Of a DNA stretch of 64,000 bases, positions 41,222 to 49,834 are shown one piece after another. A model generated the notes under the pieces. It worked only from the letters and a program-made list of their open reading frames with translations. It had not been told where the DNA came from and did not search any database. How positions within the stretch are numbered: position 1 is the first letter of the stretch; every line of letters starts with the position of its first letter. The position numbers were made by a program, and so were the translations under genes. This stretch comes from Bacteroidota bacterium (GTDB lineage Bacteria; Bacteroidota; Bacteroidia; B-17B0; Aurantibacillaceae): assembly GCA_019638705.1 (NCBI GenBank), contig JAHBTI010000001.1:1-64000 (forward strand), given 5' to 3'.

Positions 41222-43948
41222 ATGGAAATCGCCAAAACATACAACCCTGCCGAAGCAGAAAGCAAATGGTACGCATATTGGATAAAGCAGCAGTTTTTTA
41301 AATCAAGCCCCGACAAAAACAAAAAACCTTACACCATTGTTATGCCGCCGCCAAACGTTACAGGCGTTTTGCACATGGGACATATGTTGAATAATACCAT
41401 TCAAGATGTACTCATTCGCCGTGCGCGTATGTTGGGCTATAATGCTTGTTGGGTGGCGGGTACAGACCATGCCAGCATTGCCACCGAAGCAAAAGTGGTG
41501 GCATTACTAAAAGAAAAAGGAATTAAAAAAACGGATTTAAGCCGTGAAAAATTTTTAGAACACGCCTGGGATTGGAAAGAAAAATACGGCGGAATAATTC
41601 TTGAACAACTCAAAAAACTCGGTGCAAGTTGCGATTGGGACAGAACACGTTTTACTATGGAAAACGATTTGAGCGAAGCCGTAATTGACGTGTTTATTGA
41701 TTTGTATAACAAAGGACACATTTATCGCGGGGTGCGTATGGTGAATTGGGACCCGCAAGGCTTAACTGCTGTAAGCGATGAAGAAGTAATTTACAAAGAA
41801 GTAAATTCTAAACTGTATTACGTAAAATATAAAATTGAAGGAAGCACCAATGAATGGATAACGATTGCTACCACTCGTCCAGAAACAATACTTGGTGATA
41901 CTGCTATTTGTGTAAATCCTAATGATGAACGTTATACTCATTTAAAAGGGAAACGAGCAATTGTTCCTATTGTAAATCGTTCTGTGCCTATCATTTTTGA
42001 TGAATACGTTGATAAAGATTTTGGTACAGGCGCATTGAAAGTTACTCCCGCGCACGACATTAATGACTACAATCTCGGTATTAAGCATAAAATAGAAAAC
42101 ATTGATGTATTGAATGACGATGCGACAATAAATTCATATAAGGCATTTCAAATACAAAAACCGTTTGACTCAAAACATGAAGCCCTTGAAAAAAATTCTC
42201 CTAGAAGCTATGCTTTAATGTATCATAATAGAGACCGATTTGACATACGAAAACAAATTGCAAAAGATTTAGAAGAACTTGGTCATCTTGTGAAAATAGA
42301 AGACATTAAAAACAAAGTAGGAACGAGCGAACGCACAGGGGCAGTAATTGAACCTAAACTTTCCTTGCAATGGTTTTTGAAAATGGATAAAATCAGCAAA
42401 CCTGCTTTGGAGGCTGTGTTGAACGGCGAAATAAATCTTATTCCCGAAAAGTTTGTAAATACCTATAAGCATTGGTTAGAAAATGTGCACGATTGGTGCG
42501 TGTCCCGTCAATTATGGTGGGGACAACGTATTCCTGCTTGGTACGATGACAAAGGGAATACGGTTGTTGCAAAAACTCTCAATGAAGCATTTGAAAAATT
42601 GAAAATTGAAAATGTAACATTGAAAATTGAAAATGTGAAACAGGACGACGATGTTCTTGACACTTGGTTTTCATCGTGGTTGTGGCCACTTACAGTGTTT
42701 GACCCGAAAATTATTCAAAACGGTTGGGACAAAGCCAACAAAGATTTAAACTATTATTATCCCACAAATGATTTGGTTACTGCACCTGAAATTCTTTTCT
42801 TTTGGGTAGCGCGTATGATTATTGCAGGCAAAGAATACACTAATCAAAAACCGTTTACCAATGTTTATTTAACGGGAATTGTACGTGATAAACTCGGGCG
42901 CAAAATGTCTAAATCGCTTGGCAATTCGCCTGACCCTTTAGATTTAATTGCGAAGTATGGTGCTGACGGTGTGCGCGTAGGAATGTTGTTGAGTTCACCC
43001 GCAGGAAATGATTTATTGTTTGACGAAAGCTATTGCGAGCAAGGCAGAAATTTTGCCAACAAAGTTTGGAATGCTTTTCGTTTGATTAAATCATTTACTG
43101 TCAGTTCGAGCGAAGTCGAGAACGCTCAACCACAATCTTCGGTTGCCGCCATTACTTGGTTTGAAAATAAATTATCGGAACAATTGGAAATCATTAACGA
43201 GCATTACGCAAAATATCGCATGAGCGATGCTTTAATGGCAACATACAAATTGGTGTGGGACGATTTTTGCGCTTGGTATTTGGAAGCAATTAAACCTGAA
43301 TTTATTGACGGCAAAGCGCAGCCGATTGATAAAACCACTTACGATGCCACCATAAATTTCTTGGAAAGTTTATTAAAAATCATGCACCCTTGGATACCTT
43401 TCCTCACCGAAGAAATTTGGCATTTGATAAAAGAGCGCGACGAAAAAGATTGCATTATTGTTGCCGAGTGGACAAAACAATCGGCAGTAGATAGAAATTT
43501 GTTGGCAGAGTTTGAGGTTGCAAAAGAACTTGTTACAATGGTTCGCAATGTGCGCGCTCAAAAACAAATTTCGCCGAAAGAAAAATTGGAAGTAATTGAA
43601 AAATCTGATGCTTCACGTTCTTACTTTGACAATGTGGTTGTGAAGTTGGCAAATCTTTCTGCGTTCAATTATTCAAAGGAAAAAGTGGAAGGTGCATTTG
43701 CGTTTCAAATAAAAACAACAGAATTTTTTATTCCGCTCGCAAACAATATTAACGCCGAAGAAGAAAAAGAGCGTTTGACAAAAGACTTGGAATATAACAA
43801 GGGCTTTTTGTTTTCTGTTCAAAAGAAATTGGCAAATGAAAAATTTGTTGCCAATGCCAAGCCCGAAATTATTGCCGTTGAGCGCAAAAAAGAAAGCGAT
43901 GCGTTATCAAAAATAAAAGCGATTGAAGAGCAGTTAGCGGCTTTTTAA
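41222..43948 (+). CDS. valS: Valyl-tRNA synthetase
   Basis: This 908-residue class I synthetase charges tRNA-Val. Seen: the HIGH motif as HMGH in PPPNVTGVLHMGHMLNNT near residue 47, editing-domain strands TTRPETILGDTAICVNP and FGTGALKVTPAHDINDYNLG, the DVLDTWFSSWLWPLTVF region, the KMSKS motif at residue 561 (GRKMSKSLGNSPDP), and a C-terminal coiled coil. Two oddities: the TCGAGCGAAGTCGAGA repeat lies in frame at 43105-43122 (SSSEVEN), and KIENVTLKIENVK near 42600-42637 is a short tandem repeat. The editing-domain DNA (about 41820-42330) uses more AT-ending and AGA/CGA codons than its flanks. Confidence 0.95.
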   Translation: MEIAKTYNPAEAESKWYAYWIKQQFFKSSPDKNKKPYTIVMPPPNVTGVLHMGHMLNNTIQDVLIRRARMLGYNACWVAGTDHASIATEAKVVALLKEKGIKKTDLSREKFLEHAWDWKEKYGGIILEQLKKLGASCDWDRTRFTMENDLSEAVIDVFIDLYNKGHIYRGVRMVNWDPQGLTAVSDEEVIYKEVNSKLYYVKYKIEGSTNEWITIATTRPETILGDTAICVNPNDERYTHLKGKRAIVPIVNRSVPIIFDEYVDKDFGTGALKVTPAHDINDYNLGIKHKIENIDVLNDDATINSYKAFQIQKPFDSKHEALEKNSPRSYALMYHNRDRFDIRKQIAKDLEELGHLVKIEDIKNKVGTSERTGAVIEPKLSLQWFLKMDKISKPALEAVLNGEINLIPEKFVNTYKHWLENVHDWCVSRQLWWGQRIPAWYDDKGNTVVAKTLNEAFEKLKIENVTLKIENVKQDDDVLDTWFSSWLWPLTVFDPKIIQNGWDKANKDLNYYYPTNDLVTAPEILFFWVARMIIAGKEYTNQKPFTNVYLTGIVRDKLGRKMSKSLGNSPDPLDLIAKYGADGVRVGMLLSSPAGNDLLFDESYCEQGRNFANKVWNAFRLIKSFTVSSSEVENAQPQSSVAAITWFENKLSEQLEIINEHYAKYRMSDALMATYKLVWDDFCAWYLEAIKPEFIDGKAQPIDKTTYDATINFLESLLKIMHPWIPFLTEEIWHLIKERDEKDCIIVAEWTKQSAVDRNLLAEFEVAKELVTMVRNVRAQKQISPKEKLEVIEKSDASRSYFDNVVVKLANLSAFNYSKEKVEGAFAFQIKTTEFFIPLANNINAEEEKERLTKDLEYNKGFLFSVQKKLANEKFVANAKPEIIAVERKKESDALSKIKAIEEQLAAF
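43105..43122. repeat. In-frame copy of the TCGAGCGAAGTCGAGA element in valS
   Basis: TTCGAGCGAAGTCGAGAA is an 18-bp near-palindrome encoding SSEVEN between the catalytic core and the anticodon-binding domain. The core is the same as in the intergenic hairpin at 28431-28497. Confidence 0.75.
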
Positions 43949-43977
43949 ATTTTCTCTGCAATACTTTTTTAATTAAT

Positions 43978-43985
43978 TACTTTTG
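43978..43985 (+). promoter_or_regulatory. -7 element TACTTTTG
   Basis: Lies 17 bp before the ATG of the HlyD-family gene at 44003, just downstream of valS. Confidence 0.5.
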
Positions 43986-44002
43986 GGTAAAATTTTTCAT
44001 CG

Positions 44003-45343
44003 ATGAAAAGAATTTACTGGATTATCGCTTTGGGTTTGCTTATTATTGCAACCATAGTAACCGTACAAATTGTAAACGGCAACAAGCCTTTGGAAGTTTA
44101 CACCGAAAAAGCAAGCACGCGCAGCATTATTGAAACTGTTTCCGCCACAGGAAAAATTCAGCCTGAAACCGAAGTAAAAATAAGCAGCGATGTGAGCGGC
44201 GAAATTACCGCCATGTTGGTAAAAGAGGGCGACCAGGTAAAAAAAGGAACGCTGCTTTGCCGCATTATGCCCGATATTTACATCAGTGCCATTGAACGCA
44301 TTACTGCTTCGGTAAACACGGCTAAGGCTAATCTCAAAACCTCGCAAGCGCAGTTGGAACAAGCCAAAGCCAATTTGGAAAATGCCGAAGCAACCTTTAA
44401 CCGCAACAAAAAATTGTTTGAACAAAAAGTGGTGTCGCAACAAGATTTTGATTTGGCAAAATCTCAATACGAAAGTGCGAAAGCAAACGTGGAAGCTTTG
44501 GAAGCGGGTGTGAACGCAAGCAAATACAACATTGAAAGCAGCGAAGCATCGCTGAAAGAAGCCAACACCAATTTGGAAAGAACTTACATCTATTCACCTG
44601 TTGATGCAACGGTTTCAAAATTGAGTGTGGAAAAAGGCGAGCGCGTAATGGGCGTAAGCGGTATGGCAAGCACGGAAATTATGCGTTTGGCAAACCTCAA
44701 CGAAATGGAAGTGAGTGTGGAAGTAAATGAAAACGACATTATTAAAGTTCACAAAAGCGACACCGCCATGATTGAAGTGGACGCTTACATGGACAAAAAA
44801 TTTAAAGGCATTGTTACCGAAATTGCCAACTCCTCAAACAGCACAGGAACAAGCATTGACCAAGTAACCAATTTTGTGGTGAAAATCCGTATGCTGCGCG
44901 AATCGTACAGTTATTTGATTAATGAAAGAAATCCAATTCCGTTTCGTCCCGGCATGAGCGCGAGTGTGGATATTCAGACACGCCGCGTAAACAATATAAT
45001 TGCCGTTCCCATTCAAGCGGTAACTACACGAAACAAAGATTCTGTTTCAACAAAAATGAACAATGACCGCGAAATTGTTGTAAGCAACGACAGTCAGGAA
45101 AAAGAACTGAACCGCAGCGAAGAAAAAATTAAAGAATATGTGTTTGTGCTGAAAGACGGAACGGTAAAACAACAAGAAGTAAAAACAGGTATTCAGGACA
45201 ACGATTACATTGAAATTAATTTTGGTGTGGCAAAAGACGATGAAATTATTTGCGGTCCGTACAGTGCGGTTTCAAAAACTTTGAAAGAAAAAACCAAAGT
45301 GAAAGTGGTGAAGAAAGAAGATTTGTATAAGGGGGAAAAATAA
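44003..45343 (+). CDS. HlyD/MacA-family periplasmic adaptor of an efflux system
   Basis: This 446-residue protein has one N-terminal membrane helix (about residues 5-23). A lipoyl half-motif follows (ISSDVSGEITAMLVKEGDQV), then a long coiled-coil hairpin (about 95-190; AKANLKTSQAQLEQAKANLE and ESSEASLKEANTNLERTY) and the second lipoyl half (IYSPVDATVSKLSVEKGERV). Beta-barrel and membrane-proximal domains complete it (GMSASVDIQTRRVNNIIAVP). The order matches MacA-type adaptors that link an inner-membrane ABC exporter to a TolC channel. No MacB-like transporter or TolC lies next to it, so the partner genes are elsewhere. Confidence 0.9.
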   Translation: MKRIYWIIALGLLIIATIVTVQIVNGNKPLEVYTEKASTRSIIETVSATGKIQPETEVKISSDVSGEITAMLVKEGDQVKKGTLLCRIMPDIYISAIERITASVNTAKANLKTSQAQLEQAKANLENAEATFNRNKKLFEQKVVSQQDFDLAKSQYESAKANVEALEAGVNASKYNIESSEASLKEANTNLERTYIYSPVDATVSKLSVEKGERVMGVSGMASTEIMRLANLNEMEVSVEVNENDIIKVHKSDTAMIEVDAYMDKKFKGIVTEIANSSNSTGTSIDQVTNFVVKIRMLRESYSYLINERNPIPFRPGMSASVDIQTRRVNNIIAVPIQAVTTRNKDSVSTKMNNDREIVVSNDSQEKELNRSEEKIKEYVFVLKDGTVKQQEVKTGIQDNDYIEINFGVAKDDEIICGPYSAVSKTLKEKTKVKVVKKEDLYKGEK

Positions 45344-45414
45344 GAGGGCATACTGTCAGGCGAAAGGTTAGATAAAATTTAAACAGTTTCTTACTTTCAC
45401 ATCATCTTAACAAT

Positions 45415-46731
45415 ATGGTTTGGCACATTATTAAATATTGGAGCACGTTTATTTTGGCTGCTTTTTATAAGCGCATTCAGGGTAAAAATGTAAAAAACGT
45501 GCAGGTAAAAGCCCCTGTTATTATTGCCATGAATCACCCCAACGCTTTTATGGACCCTGTGGCTTTCAGTTATATTTCTTATCCTTTGCGTGTAAAATAT
45601 TTGGCGCGCGGCGATGCGTTTAAAGCGGGCTTGATTTCTTTTCTTTTGGAGCGCATTGGCATTGTTCCCATTTTTCGCATACAAGACGGGGGCAAAGAAG
45701 GTTTGAAAAAAAATGACGAAACCTATCGCCGGGTAAATGCACTTTTAAAACGCAATGCAAAAATTATTGTGTTTGCCGAAGGTTTGTGTGTGCAGGAAAG
45801 GCGTTTGCGACCTTTGAAAAAAGGCACAGCCCGCATGGTTTTTGGAGCGTATGAAGCGTTGAATAACGGTAAATTAGTTGTAATTCCTGTTGGCTTAAAT
45901 TACAGCAAGCCCGATAAATTTCGCAGCACTTTGTTTTATAACATTGGCGAACCCATTTATGTAAAAGATTTTATTGAGGAGTACAAACAAAATTCTGCCC
46001 GCGCCAATAAGCACTTTATGCAAATTCTTGAACCCAAAATGAAGGCGTTGATTACGCACATCAACAACAAAGAAAACGATGAGGTGGTGTATCAGTTAGA
46101 GGAATTGTGTAAAGCAAACAAACTGGAAGAACAACATTTGAACCCGACTGATTTAGAAAATGATTTTTTGATTACTCAGCAAATTACCGATTTGGTAAAT
46201 ACAACAGCCGAAAAAAATCAAGCGGCTTTAGATGAATTTAAACAAAAAGCAAAAAATTATTTATCCAAACTTAAACAACACCATTTGCGCGATTGGTTGA
46301 TTGACCCAAAACGAAACAAACATGTAAATCACACACATTTATTTTTGCGATACATATTGTTGGTTCTTGGCGCACCGTTTTATATTGTTGGTGTTGTTGC
46401 AAACTACCCCGCGTATTGGCTTGCCAATAAACTCACGCGCAAAATTGTAAAGAACATAGAATTTTACGCTTCGTTTATGCTGGCGTTTCAAATGTTATTT
46501 TTCCTGCTCATGTATTTGCTTTGGTTTTTTGTGGTGTACGCATTTTCGCCAAACATTTTTTTGCCGCTTGGTGTATGCTTGGTTTTCGCGCTTTGTGCTT
46601 GGTTTTGTTTGTTCTATTCTCCATTTATGCTTAAAACATTTGGTATGCGCCGCATTTTAAAAAACAAAACGTTAGCAGCAGAATTTTTAAAAGAACGAAC
46701 CGAATTACTAAATTTGATTAACAAATTTTAG
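45415..46731 (+). CDS. 1-acyl-glycerol-3-phosphate acyltransferase (PlsC-like) with extra membrane domain
   Basis: This 438-residue protein has a PlsC domain in its first 200 residues: the active-site motif NHPNAFMDP near 38-46, then IVFAEGLCVQERRLRPLKKG as the FPEG-type substrate motif, and LVVIPVGLNY. A helical middle region and three or four membrane segments follow (about 305-400), longer than bacterial PlsC (about 245). It acylates lysophosphatidate or a similar acceptor in phospholipid synthesis. Start 45415 is ATG. Apparently monocistronic. Confidence 0.9.
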   Translation: MVWHIIKYWSTFILAAFYKRIQGKNVKNVQVKAPVIIAMNHPNAFMDPVAFSYISYPLRVKYLARGDAFKAGLISFLLERIGIVPIFRIQDGGKEGLKKNDETYRRVNALLKRNAKIIVFAEGLCVQERRLRPLKKGTARMVFGAYEALNNGKLVVIPVGLNYSKPDKFRSTLFYNIGEPIYVKDFIEEYKQNSARANKHFMQILEPKMKALITHINNKENDEVVYQLEELCKANKLEEQHLNPTDLENDFLITQQITDLVNTTAEKNQAALDEFKQKAKNYLSKLKQHHLRDWLIDPKRNKHVNHTHLFLRYILLVLGAPFYIVGVVANYPAYWLANKLTRKIVKNIEFYASFMLAFQMLFFLLMYLLWFFVVYAFSPNIFLPLGVCLVFALCAWFCLFYSPFMLKTFGMRRILKNKTLAAEFLKERTELLNLINKF

Positions 46732-46791
46732 AAAGCAATCATTAATCCCACAGAGTGTTTTTCTGTCTTAATAACAAAATCACACACAGTT

Positions 46792-47631
46792 ATGAAGAAG
46801 GAGTTAATATATCTTGGAACAAGCGTTGCAGCAACCATTATTCTGTGTTCTGCAAAATTTACATCAGACAGATTGCAGCATATTTCAACTGCTGCCGAAG
46901 CAAGCGATAATGTTGTATTGCCAAACAAATCAAATTCGGCTTTTAAAGAAGGCGAAGTTTTAACGTATCGTATGCACTACGGTTTTATAAACGCAGGCAT
47001 TGCCGAGTTGGAAGTAAAACCCGATTTGGTAACTATTAAGGGAAGAAAAGTGTATCACATTGTTGGCAGGGGTTACACCACAGGCGCAGCCGATTTGTTT
47101 TTTAAAGTGCGCGACCGTTACGAAACCTACATGGATAAAAATGCTTTACTCCCTTGGTATTTTGTGCGCCGTGTGGACGAGGGCGGTTTTAAATTCAGTC
47201 AGGATTATTTGTTTAATCATTACACCAAAAAGGTTGATGTGGGCAACAATGAAAAATTTGATTTTCCAGAAGGCGTGCAGGATATGATAAGTGCCTTTTA
47301 CGCTTCGCGCAATTTGGATTTGAGCAACGCCAAAGCAGGCGACACTTACACTCTGAATTGTTTTTTGGATAAAGAAGTTTGGCCCCTCAAAATAAAATTC
47401 ATCGGTCGCGAAACCATAAACACCGATTTAGGAAAAATGCGTGCTTTAAAATTTCGCCCCATTGTGCAACAAGGGCGCGTGTTTAAAAAAGAAGAAGATT
47501 TAAACGTGTGGATTAGCGATGACAAAAATCATATTCCGTTGCGCGCACAAGCCGATATTTTAATCGGCAGCATAAAAATGGATATTACTTCGGTTAAAAA
47601 TACGGCAAATGCCATGAGTAAAGTGAAATGA
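46792..47631 (+). CDS. DUF3108 envelope protein
   Basis: This 279-residue protein has an N-terminal membrane or signal segment (LIYLGTSVAATIILCSA) and a DUF3108 beta-domain: FKEGEVLTYRMHYGFINAGI, GRGYTTGAADLFFKVRDRYE, YMDKNALLPWYFVRRVDEGG, then KFRPIVQQGRVFKKEEDLNV and DDKNHIPLRAQADILIGSIK. DUF3108 proteins are extracytoplasmic and structurally like lipid-binding beta sheets. The function is not established. Located between plsC and phoH with its own leader. Confidence 0.9.
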   Translation: MKKELIYLGTSVAATIILCSAKFTSDRLQHISTAAEASDNVVLPNKSNSAFKEGEVLTYRMHYGFINAGIAELEVKPDLVTIKGRKVYHIVGRGYTTGAADLFFKVRDRYETYMDKNALLPWYFVRRVDEGGFKFSQDYLFNHYTKKVDVGNNEKFDFPEGVQDMISAFYASRNLDLSNAKAGDTYTLNCFLDKEVWPLKIKFIGRETINTDLGKMRALKFRPIVQQGRVFKKEEDLNVWISDDKNHIPLRAQADILIGSIKMDITSVKNTANAMSKVK

Positions 47632-47635
47632 TGAG

Positions 47636-47652
47636 AGCCTGAAAAACAGGCT
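47636..47652 (+). terminator. Weak terminator-like hairpin
   Basis: AGCCTG-AAAAA-CAGGCT followed by TTCAACTTTC. The stem is only 6 bp and the T-run is interrupted, so termination is uncertain. Confidence 0.35.
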
Positions 47653-47713
47653 TTCAACTTTCACCTGTTCAAACAAACTTTTTTGTTAATTAAAAACACA
47701 CATCTTCCCTTTT

Positions 47714-47721
47714 TAGATTTG
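47714..47721 (+). promoter_or_regulatory. -7 element TAGATTTG
   Basis: Lies 25 bp before the ATG of the PhoH gene at 47747. Confidence 0.5.
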
Positions 47722-47746
47722 AGATAAGTTATTTAATTTATTTCGT

Positions 47747-49102
47747 ATGGCTAAAAAAGCAAGCAATGCAAGTGTCCTTGAAAAAGAAAAAAAGATTTTT
47801 GTTTTAGACACCTCTGTAATTATTTACGACCACACGGCAATTAAAAATTTTGCCGAGCACGATGTGGTAATTCCGATAACGGTTCTTGAAGAATTAGATA
47901 ACTTTAAGAAAGGCAACGATACCAAAAATTTTGCGGCACGCGAATTTACCCGTTACGTTGATAAGTTGAGCGGCAAAAACACGCTCCAGCATTGGACATC
48001 TATTAATGGACCAACGCGCGGCAAGTTTAAAATTGAGATGAACACCAACTCAAGCGTAAACGCCGAAAAAATATTTGACGAACGCAAAGCCGACCACCGC
48101 ATTTTAAACACCGCTCTGTATGTTTCGGAAACGCACCCCGAACGCAAAGTGGTTTTAGTTACCAAAGACATTAATCTTCGCATTAAAGCCAAAAGTTTGA
48201 GTTTGCTTGCCGAAGATTATGAAACAGGAAAAATTAAAACCGTTGATGACCTTTACACAGGCAACAGCGAGGGCGTGAAAGCTACTGCCGACAGCATTAA
48301 TGCCATTTACACACACGGCACTTGCCCCGCAAAACCTGTGTTGAAAAAAAGCGGTATGGCAAACCATTATTACATTCTCAAAAACTCTTCGCAAAGCGTG
48401 TTGGTGCGTTACAATCAGGAAGAGGATACCTTGCAGCGTGTTATTAAAACGGCAGCCTTTGGCGTTATTCCCAAAAATGCAGAACAGGCTTTTGCTTTAG
48501 ATGCCATTATGAACCCCGATATTAAATTAGTAAGTATTCAGGGTGTGGCGGGTACGGGAAAAACATTGTTGTCGTTGGCAGGTGCTTTGGAGCAAAGAAG
48601 AAGCTATCATCAAATTTATTTGGCGCGACCCATTGTACCGTTGAGTAATAAAGACATCGGCTATTTGCCCGGCGATGTAAACAGCAAACTCAATCCATAC
48701 ATGGAACCGCTTTGGGACAACTTAAAATACATTCGCAGCCTGTTTAGCGAGCGCGACAAAGAACACAAGCAACTTAACGAAATGGTGGAGTCGCAAAAAC
48801 TCGTTGTGTGTCCTTTGGCTTACATTCGCGGCAGAAGTTTAAGCAATGTGTTTTTTATTGTGGACGAAGCGCAAAACCTTACGCCGCACGAAGTAAAAAC
48901 AATTATTACCCGCGCAGGCGAAAACACAAAAATTATTTTTACAGGCGACATCAACCAAATTGACACACCTTACTTGGACGCGCAAAGTAACGGTTTAAGC
49001 TACATGATTGAAAAACTGAAAGGGCAAAATCTTTACGCTCACATTACTTTAGAAAAAGGCGAACGCAGCGCATTGGCTAACTTGGCAAATGAGTTGTTGT
49101 AA
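47747..49102 (+). CDS. PIN-PhoH fusion ATPase (PhoH2/YlaK type)
   Basis: This 451-residue protein has a PIN RNase domain at residues 16-150 (FVLDTSVIIYDHTAIKNF; VTKDINLRIKAKSL) with the acidic residues of the family. A PhoH P-loop domain follows at about 240-450: Walker A GVAGTGKTLLSLAGALE, Walker B SNVFFIVDEAQNLTPHEVKT, sensor IIFTGDINQIDTPYLDAQSN. PIN-PhoH proteins are ATP-dependent RNA unwinding nucleases in characterised cases. Cytoplasmic, full length, monocistronic. Confidence 0.94.
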   Translation: MAKKASNASVLEKEKKIFVLDTSVIIYDHTAIKNFAEHDVVIPITVLEELDNFKKGNDTKNFAAREFTRYVDKLSGKNTLQHWTSINGPTRGKFKIEMNTNSSVNAEKIFDERKADHRILNTALYVSETHPERKVVLVTKDINLRIKAKSLSLLAEDYETGKIKTVDDLYTGNSEGVKATADSINAIYTHGTCPAKPVLKKSGMANHYYILKNSSQSVLVRYNQEEDTLQRVIKTAAFGVIPKNAEQAFALDAIMNPDIKLVSIQGVAGTGKTLLSLAGALEQRRSYHQIYLARPIVPLSNKDIGYLPGDVNSKLNPYMEPLWDNLKYIRSLFSERDKEHKQLNEMVESQKLVVCPLAYIRGRSLSNVFFIVDEAQNLTPHEVKTIITRAGENTKIIFTGDINQIDTPYLDAQSNGLSYMIEKLKGQNLYAHITLEKGERSALANLANELL

Positions 49103-49112
49103 GTGTAACTTT

Positions 49113-49574
49113 TCAATTCAAGAAAAACGGATACTGCTCACCAAATTCTAAAGAACTGAAATTAACGGACACCAAACGGTTATTTTCAAAATAACAGTCC
49201 AAACCTGCTTCATCAAAGCTCACACGTTTTTCACCCCAGGGGTGCACTTCGGTGTCGGTTACAGAAAAATTGTTTTGTTTCATCAGAGCAATAATTTCTT
49301 TTTCTTTTAAGGTAAAAATTTTAGCATCAAACAAAACCGTTTCGCGGTTATCTGTTTCTACGCTGCAAAACTTTTCATTCCGGTTAAGGTCAAAAAACAG
49401 AGAGAAACCTTTGTCCCAATAATGCAGCACCAATGACTGATTGTTCAATAACTCTTCGCTGATGTTTTGTTCTTCTTCGGGTTGTCCGAAAATTTGCAGG
49501 GCTTGTTCTTTGCTTGCTCCAAACGGCAAGGAGCAAAACCCTGCGAGTAACTGTATTTCGGGGATTTGAACCAT
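49113..49574 (-). CDS. Cytoplasmic protein of unknown function
   Basis: This 153-residue soluble protein with alternating helix and strand has an N-terminal segment (FCSLPFGASKEQALQIFGQP) of the 'LPFG-S-E-x-I-F-G-P' type seen in small Bacteroidota proteins and SMI1/BLF1-like folds. It converges with phoH (10 bp apart) and no terminator lies between. I cannot name the family. Confidence 0.65.
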   Translation of the reverse strand: MVQIPEIQLLAGFCSLPFGASKEQALQIFGQPEEEQNISEELLNNQSLVLHYWDKGFSLFFDLNRNEKFCSVETDNRETVLFDAKIFTLKEKEIIALMKQNNFSVTDTEVHPWGEKRVSFDEAGLDCYFENNRLVSVNFSSLEFGEQYPFFLN

Positions 49575-49644
49575 AGTGAAGCGAAGTTACTCAATGCCGA
49601 AAAGAGGATAAAATTTTAGGAAGAAAATATTTACAAAAAATATT

Positions 49645-49675
49645 TTGCGAAAAAACAAAAGACTACTATATTTGC
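49645..49675 (+). promoter_or_regulatory. Consensus promoter for tRNA-Lys
   Basis: TTTG at 49645-49648, exactly 19 bp, then TATATTTG at 49668-49675, 36 bp before the tRNA. Confidence 0.85.
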
Positions 49676-49711
49676 AGCCCCGAAAAGAGGGCTAAGCCCG
49701 AAATCGGCAAT

Positions 49712-49784
49712 GATTCCGTAGCTCAGCAGGTAGAGCATTACACTTTTAATGTAAGGGTCCTGGGTTCGAATCCCAGCGGGATCA
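49712..49784 (+). tRNA. tRNA-Lys (anticodon UUU)
   Basis: A full cloverleaf can be folded: acceptor GATTCCG/CGGGATC, D-arm GCTC...GAGC, anticodon arm TTACA-CTTTTAA-TGTAA with anticodon TTT, five-base variable loop, T-arm CTGGG-TTCGAAT-CCCAG. The discriminator is A and CCA is not encoded, as is usual in this phylum. Single gene with its own promoter and terminator. Confidence 0.97.
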
Positions 49785-49785
49785 C

Positions 49786-49813
49786 AAAAAAGCCGCCGAA
49801 AGGTGGCTTTTTT
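49786..49813 (+). terminator. Intrinsic terminator after tRNA-Lys
   Basis: A6, GCCGCC, GAAA loop, GGTGGC (one wobble pair), T6. It may also end the leftward YifB transcript. Confidence 0.9.
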
Positions 49814-49834
49814 CTTTGAGATGTTTTCAACATC

